From assembly GCA_963814955.1 (NCBI GenBank), contig CAWFEX010000006.1, forward strand, positions 62,001 to 126,000: a stretch of 64,000 nt of DNA, written 5' to 3'. The stretch is from DATCJA01 sp963814955. GTDB lineage: Bacteria > Acidobacteriota > Vicinamibacteria > Vicinamibacterales > UBA2999. How positions within the stretch are numbered: the stretch's first letter is position 1; each line of letters opens with the position of its first letter. Positions 11,406 to 22,279 of the stretch are shown here, piece by piece. The notes under the pieces were generated by a model, which worked only from the letters and a program-made list of their open reading frames with translations, searched no databases and was not told where the DNA came from. Both the position numbers and the translations under genes were made by a program.

Positions 11406-14400
11406 ATGAAACTCGTAGACACGAACTCTGTCGTTGTGACTCGGACAACCGCCGGCGTGTCCTCGGATTGGTGCTTGCTGGCAATCTTGTTTTGGCAGCC
11501 GCGCGCATTCGCGCAATTGACAACCGGCACCATCAGTGGAACCGTCATGGATCAGACCAAGGCGACCCTGCCGGGCGCCGAGGTGAACGTCAGAAACATC
11601 GGGACGGGCCTCGTCCGGACGGTGTTCGCCAACGAGAACGGACGCTTCGAGGCGCCGAACCTGCCTATAGGCCCGTACGAAGTTACGGCTGCGCTATCGG
11701 GGTTCGGCACGGCCGTCCGCCGCGACATCCAGCTGACCATCGGCCGCACGATCGTGCTCGATCTGACCCTGCCGCTCGCCAACGTTCAACAGGAAGTGGT
11801 GGTAACGGGCGCCGCCCCGCTCGTAGAAGTGACCTCGGCGACCGTTTCGAACCTGATCGACGGCAGACGCGTCGAGGACCTGCCGATCGTCAATCGCGAC
11901 CTGACGCAGCTCACGTACCTGCAGCCGGGGGTGATCAAGATTCCGAGCTCGGGCACTCAGGGCGTGTTCGGCGGGATGGGCGACAAGTTCAGCGTCGCGG
12001 GCGCGCGCGGCACACAGAACCTGTACCTGCTGGACGGCGTGTCGAACGCCGACCTGTCGGGCAATGCACAGGGGTCGTCCGGCGCGCTGATGGGCTCCGA
12101 AACGGTGCAGGAAATCCAGATCGTCACCAACAACTATTCGGCCGAATACCGCAGCGCCGCTGGTGGAATCTTGAGTGCGGTGACCAAGTCAGGAACGAAC
12201 ACGTTCGGCGGGTCGCTGTTCGAGTTCTACCGCAACGACGCGCTCGACGCCGCCAATTACTTCGACAAGAAGTTCAACCGCCGGAAGCCCGACCTCGAAC
12301 GCAACCAGTTCGGCTTCTCGCTGGGCGGTCCCATCATGCGCGACCGTCTGTTTTTTTTCGGAAGCTATGAAGGGCTGCGCGAGGAGCAAGGCAGGACCGA
12401 CACGGCGCTCGTACCCAGCATGAACGCGCGGCAGGGACGCCTCGCGAACGGCCGGACCGTAGCCGTGAACCCGACGATGGTCCGGTACCTGGCGGCTGTA
12501 TCCGATCCCCGGCCAGGCCAATTCAATCGTTGAGGACTTCGGCGACACCGTACTCATCGCGGGGCCGTTGAACCAGGTCACCGACAATGATTTTGCCCTG
12601 GGCAAAATCGACTACCAGGCCGCAGGTGGGCACACGCTGTCCGGGACGTACAACTTCGACCGCGGCGAGCGATCGCCGTTCGGGATCATGCACGAGCTCA
12701 CGTCCCAGGGCTCGGCCAGTAACATCGCGTCGGCCGGGACCCAGAGCGTGAAGCATGTGCTTGGCACGAAGTGGACGGCCGTGATGAGCGCGGCATCGCT
12801 CAGCGAGCTGAACTTCGGGTACAGCGATACCGAGCCCCAGGGTGATCTGCCCCTTTCCTCGATTGATTGGGCAGGTCAGGACCTGCTCTTCCGCCCCGAC
12901 CGCCAGCGCATGGGACAGATCGACGTTCCGAATGTGCTGACCTCTGTTGGCTTCCGCGTCGACCCCTCCGTGTGGCGACAGCGCGGGTACGCGCTTAAAG
13001 AGGGCTACTCTCTGATACGCGGCAATCACTCATACCGCATGGGCGGAGAGTGGACGTACTACCGCTACAACGTGTTCTCCTGCACCCGCGGGTGCAACGG
13101 CATCTACGAGTTCCGGGACGTCGAGAACCTCGTCCTCGGGAACGCGCGGCGGTTCGAGGTGATGCTACCGGGCGGCGACGATCCGATCCGCGATCTGCGA
13201 CAGCACCTTTTCGGCGTGTACCTCCAGGACAACTGGCAGGCCCGGTCGAACATCACGATCAACCTCGGACTGCGGTACAGAGTACGCATCGGTTCCGACC
13301 GAAGTCGACGGCAAGACGGCGAATCTCCGGAACTTCACGGATCCCCAGGTCACCGTCGGGCCCCTCTTCGAGAATCCGACTGCGAAATCGTTCAGCCCTC
13401 GGATCGGCGTCGTCTGGGCCCCACAGGAAGGGCGTATGTCGATCCGGGGGGGCTTCGGGATCTTCTACGAGCACCCGATGCTGTACAACATCCGCACGGC
13501 GCTGCAGGAGCTACCCCCGTTCACGCTCGTCGGCCGGATCGACGGCGCCGGCATCGACTTCCCCAATGCGTTTTCGACGCAGCTGGCGCGCGCCGGCGCG
13601 CGGCCGAACATCCGGACCATGCAGTACGACCTCGATCAGACGACGTACTACCGTTGGAGCATCGGAGTCCAACGGCAGCTCTGGGACCAACTGGGTGGTG
13701 TCGGTCGACTACACTGGCACTCGCGGATACCATCTGTGGCAGCAGTCGCTGGCAAACATCAATCGCTGGGAAGGATGGCCGGAGCAGCCGCAAGGCGAAA
13801 AATACTTCCCGCCGAACAGCACACTCATCAATCCAAACTTCGGCGAGATGCGCGTCCAGTTCTCGAACGCCGACCTCTGGTACCAGGGCGGCTCTCTCGC
13901 CGTTCAACGGCGCCTGAGTGACGGGCTGCAGTTGGGCGCATCATTTACCTACTCGAGGACCATAGACGAAGGATCGGGCGTGACGCAGAACGGCGACGAG
14001 CTGCCTCAGGGCCAGCGCGGGATGTACGCGTACGACATGCACCTGAGGAAAGGCCGGGCGGCGTACAACATCCCGAAGGTCTTCTCGGCCAACGCGTCGT
14101 ACCAGCTCCCGTTCGGCAACAGCTTTACGGGTGTCGCGCGGGCACTGGCGAGCGGCTGGCAGGTGAATACGATCGTCTCGCTGATGGATGGCTATGCACT
14201 GTCGGTCGAGGAACAAAGTGAAGCCCAGCGGCTGCGCTTCAGCGACACCGAGAGCCTGCGGCCGGATCTGGTCGCGAATGGCAACGACAACCCGGTCACC
14301 GGCGATCCCGACCGGTGGTTCGACATCTCGCAGTTCCAGCCTGCGCGTGTCGGTTATTTCGGCACCGTTGGACGGGGCACGGTGCGATCACCGGGACTCG

Positions 14401-14615
14401 CCACCGTCGACCTGTCGATCTTCAAGAATCTTGAAGTCGGAGTCGGACGGCTCCAGTTCCGCTTCGAAACGTTCAACGTGTTCAACCGGGCGAACTTCGG
14501 CACACCTGAAATGATCGCCTTCATCGATGGCCGGCCGAATTCGACTGCCGGGCGCATTACGACGACCCGAACCCCGGCGCGCCAGACGCAACTTGGTCTC
14601 CGGTGGGTGTTCTAG
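11406..14615 (+). CDS. TonB-dependent receptor, second copy type (three frameshifts)
   Basis: Same architecture as the receptor at 8007: export signal ending near AFAQ, carboxypeptidase-regulatory-like domain (ISGTVMDQTKATLPGAEVNV), plug (LPIVNRDLTQLTYLQPGV, LYLLDGVSNADLS) and a barrel ending in GLRWVF. Frame breaks occur near 12530, 13275 and 13690. In each case the next frame resumes recognisable barrel strands (NQVTDNDFALGKIDY, PTEVDGKTANLRN, VVSVDYTGTRGYHLWQQS). Rejoined length is about 1070 residues. The downstream hydrolase-like gene begins 11 bp after the stop, so the two are probably cotranscribed and the receptor may import or bind the substrate of that enzyme. The ligand is unknown. 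Confidence 0.87.
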
Positions 14616-14625
14616 TGGAGGAACG

Positions 14626-16054
14626 GTGAAAAAACATCTGAGCGCCGCGGCTGTCTGGGCTGTTGCTACTTTGGAGTTAGCGGCAGGCCAGATCCAGACA
14701 CACGATCTGGAGCGGAAGATCTGGAGCCTTCTAGACGAGGGGAAGACGCCGTTCGTCGCTCTGGCCGAAGACGATTTTCGTGCGCTGGGTGCTGACTTCT
14801 CGCTGCCAGACGCCGGTCGGTCGGTCACGGCACTCGCCGAGAAGGCGCCCGGAGGCGCATTCGATCCGCGCGACGTTACGGCGATCCCACCGCGGCAATT
14901 GGGCTATCAGGCCGAATGGGTTGTCGAACGGTACCGGCGCTACAGCCTCGATTGGGATATCGGCGCGCTGAAGCTGACCAGCCTCCAACCCGGAAGCCCG
15001 GAACTATCCCTGGTTCATCATCATGAACGGGGGTGCTGCGAACTTCTACGAGTTCTACGTCGATCTGAAGAACCGGCCCGGTTGGGCCCAGTATCTCGCA
15101 CAGAAGCTGAACGTGTTGATCGTGACCATTCCCGGTAATTTCAAGTATGGCGGCTGGGACTTGCCAGTGATGGACGAGCGGCGTCAGCCTGCGTACCTGC
15201 TCGATCGCGAACTGCCTCTGCAGGAATCCGAGGTCCGCAACGCGATCTACACGAACAGCCTGATCCTGCAAGGCGTGAAGCAGCTCGTGATGAAGCACAC
15301 GACAGGCGACATCCTCCTGATCGGGCATTCGACATCGGGCGAGATCGCCATGCTTTCGTATGAGGACAAGGATCTCGGTCCGCGTTTGAAGGGGCGTTTC
15401 CTCGGTTGGGGAAGCGGGGGGCTGGCCCGGCTCGAGCTGATGCGGACGGTCAGAGGCAAAGACATCGCCCTACGCGGCGGCGCGTCTCCGCGAGGCACAC
15501 GGTCGGCGCTTCACGTACTCGAACGACGCGACCCGCCAAGTTATTCGCGCGGTTACAGCGGTTTCCTCAATCCGCTGTACGAGGCGGGGATGTCGCATCT
15601 GCAGATTGCCGAGCGCTGGCTTTCGGCTGAGGCGCGGCGACGCGCGAACTTCAAGCAGCAACTGCAAAACCTGGAACACAACGAGGATCTCGGTCGGAAG
15701 GCCGAGGTCGAAGATGAAATCGAGGCGCTGCTGAGGAAGAGCGGCAACCCGTGGCGCATCGTGGTCGAGAACGTCGAGAAAGATCTCTTCGTCACCAATT
15801 TCACACGCCTGGATGGATACAGGCGTATGGTCTGGACGACCGCGCACTTCGATCGCAATCACTGGAACCCCGAGGATCCGATGAGCAGCAGCGAAGTCTT
15901 CGTGGCCAACGAATACCGCGCCAAGAATCCGAACGCCGAGATCCGCGTACTCAACTTCGATCCGCCGATGACGCACTACGGTCATCTCGAGCTGCCAAGA
16001 CAGCTGGCGTCAGCGCATTACAGCGTGGTGCGGTGGCTTGTAAGGACGGAATAA
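14626..16054 (+). CDS. Secreted alpha/beta-hydrolase-like protein (frameshifted)
   Basis: A short signal sequence (MKKHLSAAAVWAVATLELAAG) precedes a region with an alpha/beta-hydrolase layout: YPWFIIMNGG as a first core strand with oxyanion loop, DILLIGHSTSGEIAML as a probable nucleophile elbow and PPMTHYGHLELP as a candidate catalytic-His segment. The elbow reads GHSTSG, not a clean GxSxG, so catalysis is not assured. The frame breaks near 14988. A further compensated pair of shifts between about 15460 and 15540 is likely, because a different frame there reads more naturally (RFTYSNDATRQV). It starts at a GTG with GGAGG just upstream. Its position directly behind a TonB receptor suggests periplasmic processing of the imported compound. 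I do not recognise a closer family. Confidence 0.6.
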
Positions 16055-16056
16055 CT

Positions 16057-16120
16057 CGCGCAGGCTGAAGCCTGCGCGCTACACACAACGCGTAGCGTAG
16101 AGCGCACGTTCAGCGTGCGC
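16057..16120. terminator. Paired hairpins between converging genes
   Basis: CGCGCAGGCT-GA-AGCCTGCGCG at 16057-16078 is a perfect 10-bp inverted repeat, and GCGCACG-TTCAG-CGTGCGC at 16102-16120 is a second hairpin. They lie between the stops of the converging hydrolase and methyltransferase genes, so they could act as a bidirectional terminator. No T-run follows either hairpin, and their form also fits the acidobacterial intergenic repeat family. Confidence 0.55.
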
Positions 16121-16126
16121 GGGCAT

Positions 16127-16591
16127 TCAGAAGAGAGCTGGCACCCAGCGCTTGACGCGCGCAGAATACTCCTGATAGGGCTGACCGAAACGCTCTCGCA
16201 GGCGCGTTTCATCTCGCCGCACGCGGAACCGAAACCAAACCGCGGTCGCCGCGGTGATCAGCGCACCGAACGTCGAATGCAGGGTAAGTGTAAGGCCGAG
16301 CAGGAACACGATATGCCCGAGGTACATCGGATTGCGGCACCACGCGTATGGTCCCGTGGTGACCAGCCGCTCCGGAAGTGTGTCCATTCCTGGCCCTCCG
16401 CTTCCGTGCCGGGCGCGGTAATTGCCAATCAGCCGGTACTGCAGATAACCGCATATCAGCAGCGGCGCGTACCGCGGTCGGATGGGCAATCGTCCCCCAT
16501 TGATCAGCCATTCCCACGCGGCGATGGTGAGCGGATAAGAGTACGAAGGTTCGAAACGACGTACTGCGCAGCTGTTTGACGATGCGCACAA
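16127..16591 (-). CDS. Isoprenylcysteine carboxyl methyltransferase-like membrane protein
   Basis: The 154-residue protein has the ICMT/PEMT signature: LVTTGPYAWCRNPMYLGHIV, hydrophobic helices (LLGLTLTLHSTFGALITAA) and the C-terminal DETRLRERFGQPYQEYSARVKRWVP. Bacterial members are integral-membrane SAM-dependent methyltransferases acting on lipids or small hydrophobic molecules. The substrate here is unknown. The start used is the first in frame. The first 20 residues are poorly conserved, and a neighbouring frame is also open upstream, so the true N-terminus is uncertain. Confidence 0.75.
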   Translation of the reverse strand: MCASSNSCAVRRFEPSYSYPLTIAAWEWLINGGRLPIRPRYAPLLICGYLQYRLIGNYRARHGSGGPGMDTLPERLVTTGPYAWCRNPMYLGHIVFLLGLTLTLHSTFGALITAATAVWFRFRVRRDETRLRERFGQPYQEYSARVKRWVPALF

Positions 16592-16682
16592 TGACGTGGT
16601 TCATCGAAGACTGCGAGGGAGACAGGACACGCCGCGTGACGCCACTACTACATAATCAGCGTGGTCTTCACGAGGAGCCTTC

Positions 16683-16809
16683 ATGCCCGAAACGCCGTCC
16701 GCGACTCAAGGTCGTCGCGATCGCGTCGAACGACACGACGGAGTTCCCCGAGGACGGTCCCGAAGGTATGAAACAGACCATATGGCGCGCGGCAGCGTAT
16801 CAGTGCTGA
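16683..16809 (+). pseudogene. Probable remnant of a thioredoxin/peroxiredoxin-family gene
   Basis: An ATG at 16683 is preceded by GAGGAG and begins MPETPSAT, as AhpC/TSA-type proteins often do. Within 20 bases another frame carries KVVAIASNDTTEFPEDGPEG, which matches the strand-turn segment VVAI.SND....PEDGP of thioredoxin-like proteins. The CxxC-bearing part that should lie between is missing, and the reading frame stops soon after. I read this as a start and an internal fragment joined by deletion. The rest of the 16592-17054 interval shows no gene. Confidence 0.4.
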
Positions 16810-17054
16810 AGTCACGCTGTACAGACCACTAGCCTAGAAGGTTGAAATCTTACCTTGCGGCACCGCGATGTCGAACCGATCGGTGTCGCCCGGAGTCACA
16901 CGCCTGTCTCTTTCGAGGGACGAACGCGTCTGCAGCATGTTCTTGGCCGCAGTGTTGGTATCCTTCGGCAGCGACTCATGACACGCGCGCAACAAGCCCG
17001 GGCTGATCGTCGACAGGACCGTGCAATCGTTTTCCTGTCGTCTCTGTCGCGGCA

Positions 17055-19205
17055 TTGATGAGCGCGGCCATGCTGATCAGCACGGGGCCGCCGCTGTACA
17101 GCCAGCGCTCCGTACCCGATGGTCTCGAGATCCGTCGCGATACGTTCGGTGTCCCGCACATCCTCGCCGACGACGAGGAGGACGCCGGTTTCGGGTTTGG
17201 CTACGCGATGGCTGAGGACCACGCCGTCGAGATTGGCCGGCGCTACCTCCAGGCACGCGGAGAAGCGGCGCGACATTTCGGGCCGAGTGAGGCGGACAGC
17301 GATTTCGCGATGCGCCGTCTCGACAACCGGGCGGCTGCGCGTCTCGCACTCGCCGAACAGACCGGCCGGCGGTTTCGTGCGTGGCTGCGGGGATTTGCGG
17401 CAGGCATCAACCACTACATCGCGGCGAATCGAGACACGCTTCCGGCGTGGCTGCCTGTCGTGGAGCCCTCGGATCCGCTGGCATACGGCCGCATGTTCGG
17501 GATTCTCGCCGCGCTGCAGGCGCCGCGTCGCCTGATTGAGAAATATCCATCGACGTCTGCGCTTCCCGCGGCGCTGTCCGTCGGCGAGCGAGTGGAGGAG
17601 GACGACGAATCCGGATCGAATGCGCTGGCGCTGGCTGGAGCGAGAACGACGTCTGGTCGTCCAATTCTCCTGGGTAACCCGCATCTGGCATGGTCGTCGC
17701 TGTACTGGGAAGCACACGTCACCGTGCCGGGCCAGGTCAATTTCTACGGCTCCACGCTTGTCGGTATTCCTGCCCTTCGCGCCGGCTTCAACGATCGGCT
17801 CGGTTACGTGCAGACCAACAACGGTCCCGACCTTCAGGACATTTATGCGCTGCCGCTCGCGGAAGGTCGGCCCGATGTCTTTCTGCAGAACGGACGCCCA
17901 CGCGACATCGAGCGTCGACGCATCGTCGTCGACGTAAAGCAGCCCGACGGCTCGTTTGCCGTGCAGGAACGGGAGTACGAACACACTTCGCTTGGGCCTG
18001 TCATCTATAGAACCGATGATCGTGTGTTCGTCGTTCGGTCGGTGAACGTTGAGTGGTGGCGTCAGTACCGAAGGCTTCTTCGAACTGATGCACGCGGACT
18101 CGCTGAACGACTTCCGGCGCATCCTCGGCCGCGGACTTGCGGTGACCTCGAACTACACCTATGCGGACGCACAGGGCAACATCTTGTACCTCTGGAATGC
18201 CCGGTTGCCGCGCCGGCGCAATGCCGACGTTGACTACAACCTTGATGTGCCCGGCGACACTGGACGGTTGTTCTGGCGCGGCATTCATCCGCTTCGCGAT
18301 TTGCCGTCGCTGCTCAACCCATCGGGCGGCTACGTTCAAAACGCGAACAATCCGCCCTGGTGGACTTCGCTGCGCGATCCGATCGATTCGGCCCGCTATC
18401 CCTCGTACATCGAGAAAGGAGAACTGTCGCTCCGCGCGCAGGTCGTCCTCGACGCGCTGGACACGGCGCCCAAACTCTCGCCCGACGACGTGAGGGAGCT
18501 GAAGTTTTCGAGCCGCATGCGCGTTGCGGACCGTTTGCTGCCCGACGTGTTGGCGGCAGCACAGAATGTGCCCGCTCCGTCCGGCGCCTCCGTGCCGGAG
18601 TGGAAGCGCTGACAGCATGGGACCGCCGAGCGGACGCCAACAGTCGCGGCGCCGTGCTGTTCGATCGCTTCCTTGCGTTCTACGTAGACGAGCAGCCGGA
18701 GCCGTTCGCAGTACCGTGGGATCCAGCGGCGGCGATGACGACACCGAGAGGGCTCGCGAATCCAGAGGCGGCCCTGCGTGCGCTGGAGCGCGCCGTCGGC
18801 GAAGTGCGGACGCAATACGGCGACGAACGCGTCGCATGGGGTAACGTGCACCGCTTCCGGTTTGGCGACATCGACCTGCCGGGGGACGGCACTGTGGGTG
18901 GTCGAGGAGTGTTCCGCGTCGTTCGCTTCGATCCCGCAGCCGACGGTATGCGGGTCGCAGGTCATGTCGGTCCCGGTCGGCCACTCGCGGGCTTTGGTGA
19001 CGCGTGGGTGCTGCTCGTGCACTTCACGCGTCCGGTGACGGCGTGGTCGGTGCTGGCATACGGTCAAACCACCGATCTCGGCTCGCCGCACAGCCGCGAT
19101 CAAATCCGGTTGTTTGCGAACCACGAAATGCGGCCCGTCTGGTTCAGCGAACAGGCGATTGCCGCCAATCTGGAGAGGCGCTATCACATCGAAGCGCAGC
19201 GCTGA
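17055..19205 (+). CDS. Penicillin acylase family protein (Ntn hydrolase; two frameshifts)
   Basis: The precursor layout of penicillin/AHL acylases is visible: an alpha-chain start (LEIRRDTFGVPHILAD), a linker, then the autocleavage site ESG-SNALALAG with nucleophile Ser188 counted from the TTG start, followed by GRPILLGNPHLAW and the VPGQVNFYGSTLVGIPAL segment. These enzymes hydrolyse amide side chains of beta-lactams, N-acyl-homoserine lactones or cyclic lipopeptides, and the substrate is not predictable here. Frame breaks occur near 18045 and 18588, and the rejoined precursor is about 716 residues. The start is unclear (TTG 17055 or ATG 17058) and the upstream frame encodes a hydrophobic stretch after a stop. 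A diverged second copy of its 3' part lies at 20682-21533. Confidence 0.82.
18374..19190 (+). repeat. Direct repeat, copy 1 (partner at 20682-21500)
   Basis: About 817 bp covering the 3' half of the acylase gene recur about 2.31 kb downstream in the same orientation. Copies differ by scattered substitutions plus two single-C differences: CC at 18587-18588 against CCC at 20895-20897, and CC at 18714-18715 against CCC at 21023-21025. The repeat starts abruptly at GCGATCCGATCGA and ends near the acylase stop. The patatin gene and about 1.2 kb of other DNA lie between the copies. Confidence 0.9.
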
Positions 19206-19454
19206 TGATGGTCGAGAATCCGACACCCATGGAATCGGCTCGCGCTGCTTGACATCCAGGGTGTGGCCACTCCGCAACCTCGGTGGTACCAAACAGCCGC
19301 ACCTGCCGGCGGTGTTCGTCCTCTAACTCCTCGCCGGACCACCAGCTTTGTAATTCGCACGACCGCTGACGCCGGCAAAGAACAAGATTGTCTTTGGCTC
19401 GTCCATTGCTCCGTGTCTGGCATGACCGGCCGCGTGTTGATCGGACCGCGTGAA

Positions 19455-20233
19455 ATGTCGATGGTCCCCCCGCGAATCGGACTGGCCTTGGCGGGGGGTT
19501 CGCGCGCGGCATCGCGCACATTGGGGTCTTGAGGGTCTTCGAGCGCCACGGCATACCGATTCACTGCGTCACTGGGGTGAGCGCGGGGTCGATTGTCGCG
19601 GCCGCATGTGCCAGCGGCACGCCGCCCGACGAAATCGCCCGCGCAGCCTGCTCGATGCGGTTCGCCGACGTGGCGCGCTGGAGCCTCAGCCGGATGGGAT
19701 TCGTTGTGAGCGAGCGCATGAAGCCATTCTTGCAGGGGTTGCTCAGACGCACCGCTTCGAAGAGATGCGAATTCCGCTCGGCGTAGTGGCGACCGATCTC
19801 TGCACCGGTGAACCCGTGTCCTTCCGTGACAGCGGCGACGTGTTTGTTCCGATTCGCGCGAGCTGTTCGTACCCGGTCTCTTCCAGCCGGTACGCTTGAC
19901 CGGCCGTTTCTGGTGGACGGCGCGATGAGCGTCGAAATTCCCGCGCTACTGGCGCGCGAACTCGGCGCGACGCACGTGGTGTCGGTGCATTTGCCAGCGC
20001 CGTTGTGCGGCCGGCCTCCCGCCGACGTGTTCCAAGTCGTTCGCCGATGCTTCCAAATCATGCAGACGCGCAACGAGGGTGGCTGGCGGCAGGCGACCGA
20101 TCTGGTCATCACGCCGGATCTCCGCTCCATCGAATGGGATGGATTCGAACGCGGACCAGAGCTGGTGCAGAGCCGGAGAGGCGGCCGCGCTGGCGGTGTT
20201 GCCGGCGATTCAATCCTGGTTTGCAGGCCATAA
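19455..20233 (+). CDS. Patatin-like phospholipase (several frameshifts)
   Basis: All patatin landmarks are present but spread over different frames: the glycine-rich start IGLALAGG-FARGIAHIGVLR, the nucleophile elbow GVSAGS (GxSxG), an internal TDLCTGEPVSFRD segment and the catalytic Asp motif VDGAM. Patatins hydrolyse acyl chains from phospholipids or neutral lipids through a Ser-Asp dyad. Frame breaks fall near 19497 (inside a run of six G), 19745, 19880 and 19900. Rejoined length is about 259 residues, normal for a small bacterial patatin such as RssA. No signal peptide is seen, so it is probably cytoplasmic. Four indels in under 0.8 kb could mean true decay, but the G-run position fits sequencing error. 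Confidence 0.68.
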
Positions 20234-20681
20234 AATCACCGCGTAGATCGCATAGATCTCAGTGCGCATATGCGACAGGTGACGTTCTCAAGAGCGTATC
20301 ACGGGCACGCTGCGCGTGCCGCGCAAGTAAGGCACTCGTTTCGATGTGCGAGCGTCGTCGCGACGACAAACCCGACGATCGCGGCACCTTCTCTGTACCC
20401 ATTGCTCGCTGAACGACAGGCCGCGGTTCTGTGTCCCAGCGAACGCCGCGACGGTGGACGATCTTACGTGTGATCGCGGACACGCGCCAGCGTCACCGCG
20501 ACTCCTGGTGAGGTAACTGACATGTTGCGCGCGACACACGCGATCGTGTCACTACGGTGCGGCGCGTCCGGCTGGTGCCGGGGTCTGAACCTTGACGAGC
20601 CGTCAGGTCGACTCCGGCAGGACTGACTTAAGGGTCCAACGAGCGCGCCCTCCGGAGTAGACGCTTCAAGAATGCGCGGAC
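20234..20681. other. Non-coding stretch before the duplicated acylase fragment
   Basis: I see no supportable gene here on either strand: frames are short and match no family I recognise. The interval separates the patatin stop from the abrupt start of the second acylase copy at 20682, so a duplication junction must lie at its right edge. Confidence 0.5.
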
Positions 20682-21533
20682 GCGATCCGATCGACCCCGC
20701 CCGTTATCCCTCGTACATCGAGCAGGGAGAACTGTCGCTCCGCGCGCAGGTCGTCCTCGACGCGCTGGACACGGCGCCCAAACTCTCGCCCGACGACGTG
20801 AGGGAGCTGAAGTTTTCGAGCCGCATGCGCGTTGCGGACCGTTTGCTGCCCGACGTGTTGGCGGCAGCACAGAATGTGCCCGCTCCGTCCGGCGCCCTCC
20901 GTGCCGGAGTGGAAGCGCTGACAGCATGGGACCGCCGAGCGGACACCAACAGTCGCGGCGCCGTGCTGTTCGATCGCTTCCTTGCGTTCTACGTAGACGA
21001 GCAGCCGGAGCCGTTCGCAGTACCCGTGGGATCCAGCGGCGGCGATGACGACACCTAGAGGGCTCGCGAATCCAGAGGCGGCCCTCCGTGCGCTGGAGCG
21101 CGCCGTCGGCGACGTGCGGACGCAATACGGCGACGAACGCGTCGCATGGGGCAACGTGCACCGCTTCCGGTTTGGCGACATCGACCTGCCGGGGGACGGC
21201 ACTGTGGGTGGTCGAGGAGTGTTCCGCGTCGTTCGCTTCGATCCCGCAGCCGACGGTATGCGGGTCGCCGGTCATGTCGGTCCCGGTCGGCCACTCGCCG
21301 GCTTTGGTGACGCGTGGGTGCTGCTCGTGCACTTCACGCGTCCGGTGACGGCGTGGTCGGTGCTGGCATACGGTCAAACCACCGATCTCGGCTCGCCGCA
21401 CAGCCGCGATCAAATCCGGCTGTTTGCGAACCACCAGCTGCGGCCCGTGTCGTTCAGCGAGCAGGCAATTGCCGCCACCCTCGAGCGGCGATATCATCCG
21501 CGCATTTCCCAGGTTGAGGGCCGAGGCAAGTAA
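20682..21533 (+). pseudogene. Duplicated 3' fragment of the penicillin acylase gene
   Basis: The translated sequence repeats the acylase C-terminal region (ARYPSYIEQGELSLRAQ onward to FSEQAIAATLERRYH) but lacks the alpha chain, the autocleavage site and the nucleophile Ser, so it cannot be an active Ntn hydrolase. The frame is intact across the CCC run at 20895-20897, where copy 1 breaks. It breaks at the CCC run at 21023-21025, where copy 1 is intact. The 3' end has diverged and stops at 21533. It may be a relic of a tandem duplication, or a strain variant assembled in series. Confidence 0.8.
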
Positions 21534-21607
21534 ACTGCGGGCGGCCGCATATAATTCGTGATCCACCGGCTTGCGCCAGGGCGGTCCCGGCGCTTTGGAG
21601 GGATGAC

Positions 21608-22255
21608 ATGGCCACGAACCGGACCCGGCGGCGAGCGCTTATCGCCGGCCTCGGCACGACGGCTGCAGCCGTTGCCCTGGGAACTCCCGCCTCGGCTCAA
21701 ACAGCCGCGACGGCGTTTCAGCCGAGTCGCTATCCACAGGACGACTGGTTTGCCACGCGCCCGGGCAAACACCGCGTCATCCTCGACACCGTGTCGTCTG
21801 CCGGTGTCGCTGACGCGATTCGATTTGCCAATAACCTTTTCGTCGGCAGCAAAACGGGTTACAGCGTCGATGAAAAAGACATGGCCATCGTCGTCTGTCT
21901 GCGCCACCGCGCGACGTCGCACGCATATCCCGACGCGCTCTGGTCCAAGTACAGTCGTGCCCTCGATCGATCGGACGAGCTCGGCAGCACTGCACCGCCC
22001 GCGACCGTCAACACCTACAACACGGGAGAGCGTCCACAACTGACCGAGCTGACCAAGCGCGGCCTGTTGTTCATGGTGTGCGCGACGGCCACCCGCGGGA
22101 TCGCAACGCGAGCGGCCGGCCCGAACGGCAACGTCGATGCGATATTCAAGGAGCTCGAGGCGAACCTGATCCCGAACGGCCGTCTCGTCGCTGCTGGCGT
22201 CGTCGGGGTCATCCACGCACAGGAGCACGGCTACAGCTACGTCTACGTCGGCTGA
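21608..22255 (+). CDS. Tat-exported DsrE-like protein
   Basis: The 215-residue protein starts with a twin-arginine signal (NRTRRRALIAGLGTTAAAVALG, ending ASAQ), so a folded or cofactor-bearing protein is exported. The mature part has the layout of the Tat-exported DsrE/DsrF-like proteins: HRVILDTVSSAGVADAIRFANN, a DMAIVVCLRHRATSHAY strand-turn segment, and a C-terminal IPNGRLVAAGVVGVIHAQEHGYSYVYVG in which the two strands frame the usual sulfur-relay site. C-terminal Cys residues used by true DsrE are absent, but VVCLRH and FMVCAT carry one each. It sits 25 bp upstream of a cbb3-type oxidase and near a TsdA-like cytochrome, which hints at periplasmic sulfur metabolism. This is inference from context. 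Confidence 0.65.
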   Translation: MATNRTRRRALIAGLGTTAAAVALGTPASAQTAATAFQPSRYPQDDWFATRPGKHRVILDTVSSAGVADAIRFANNLFVGSKTGYSVDEKDMAIVVCLRHRATSHAYPDALWSKYSRALDRSDELGSTAPPATVNTYNTGERPQLTELTKRGLLFMVCATATRGIATRAAGPNGNVDAIFKELEANLIPNGRLVAAGVVGVIHAQEHGYSYVYVG

Positions 22256-22279
22256 CCCGCAGTCCCAGCTACAGGCGCA

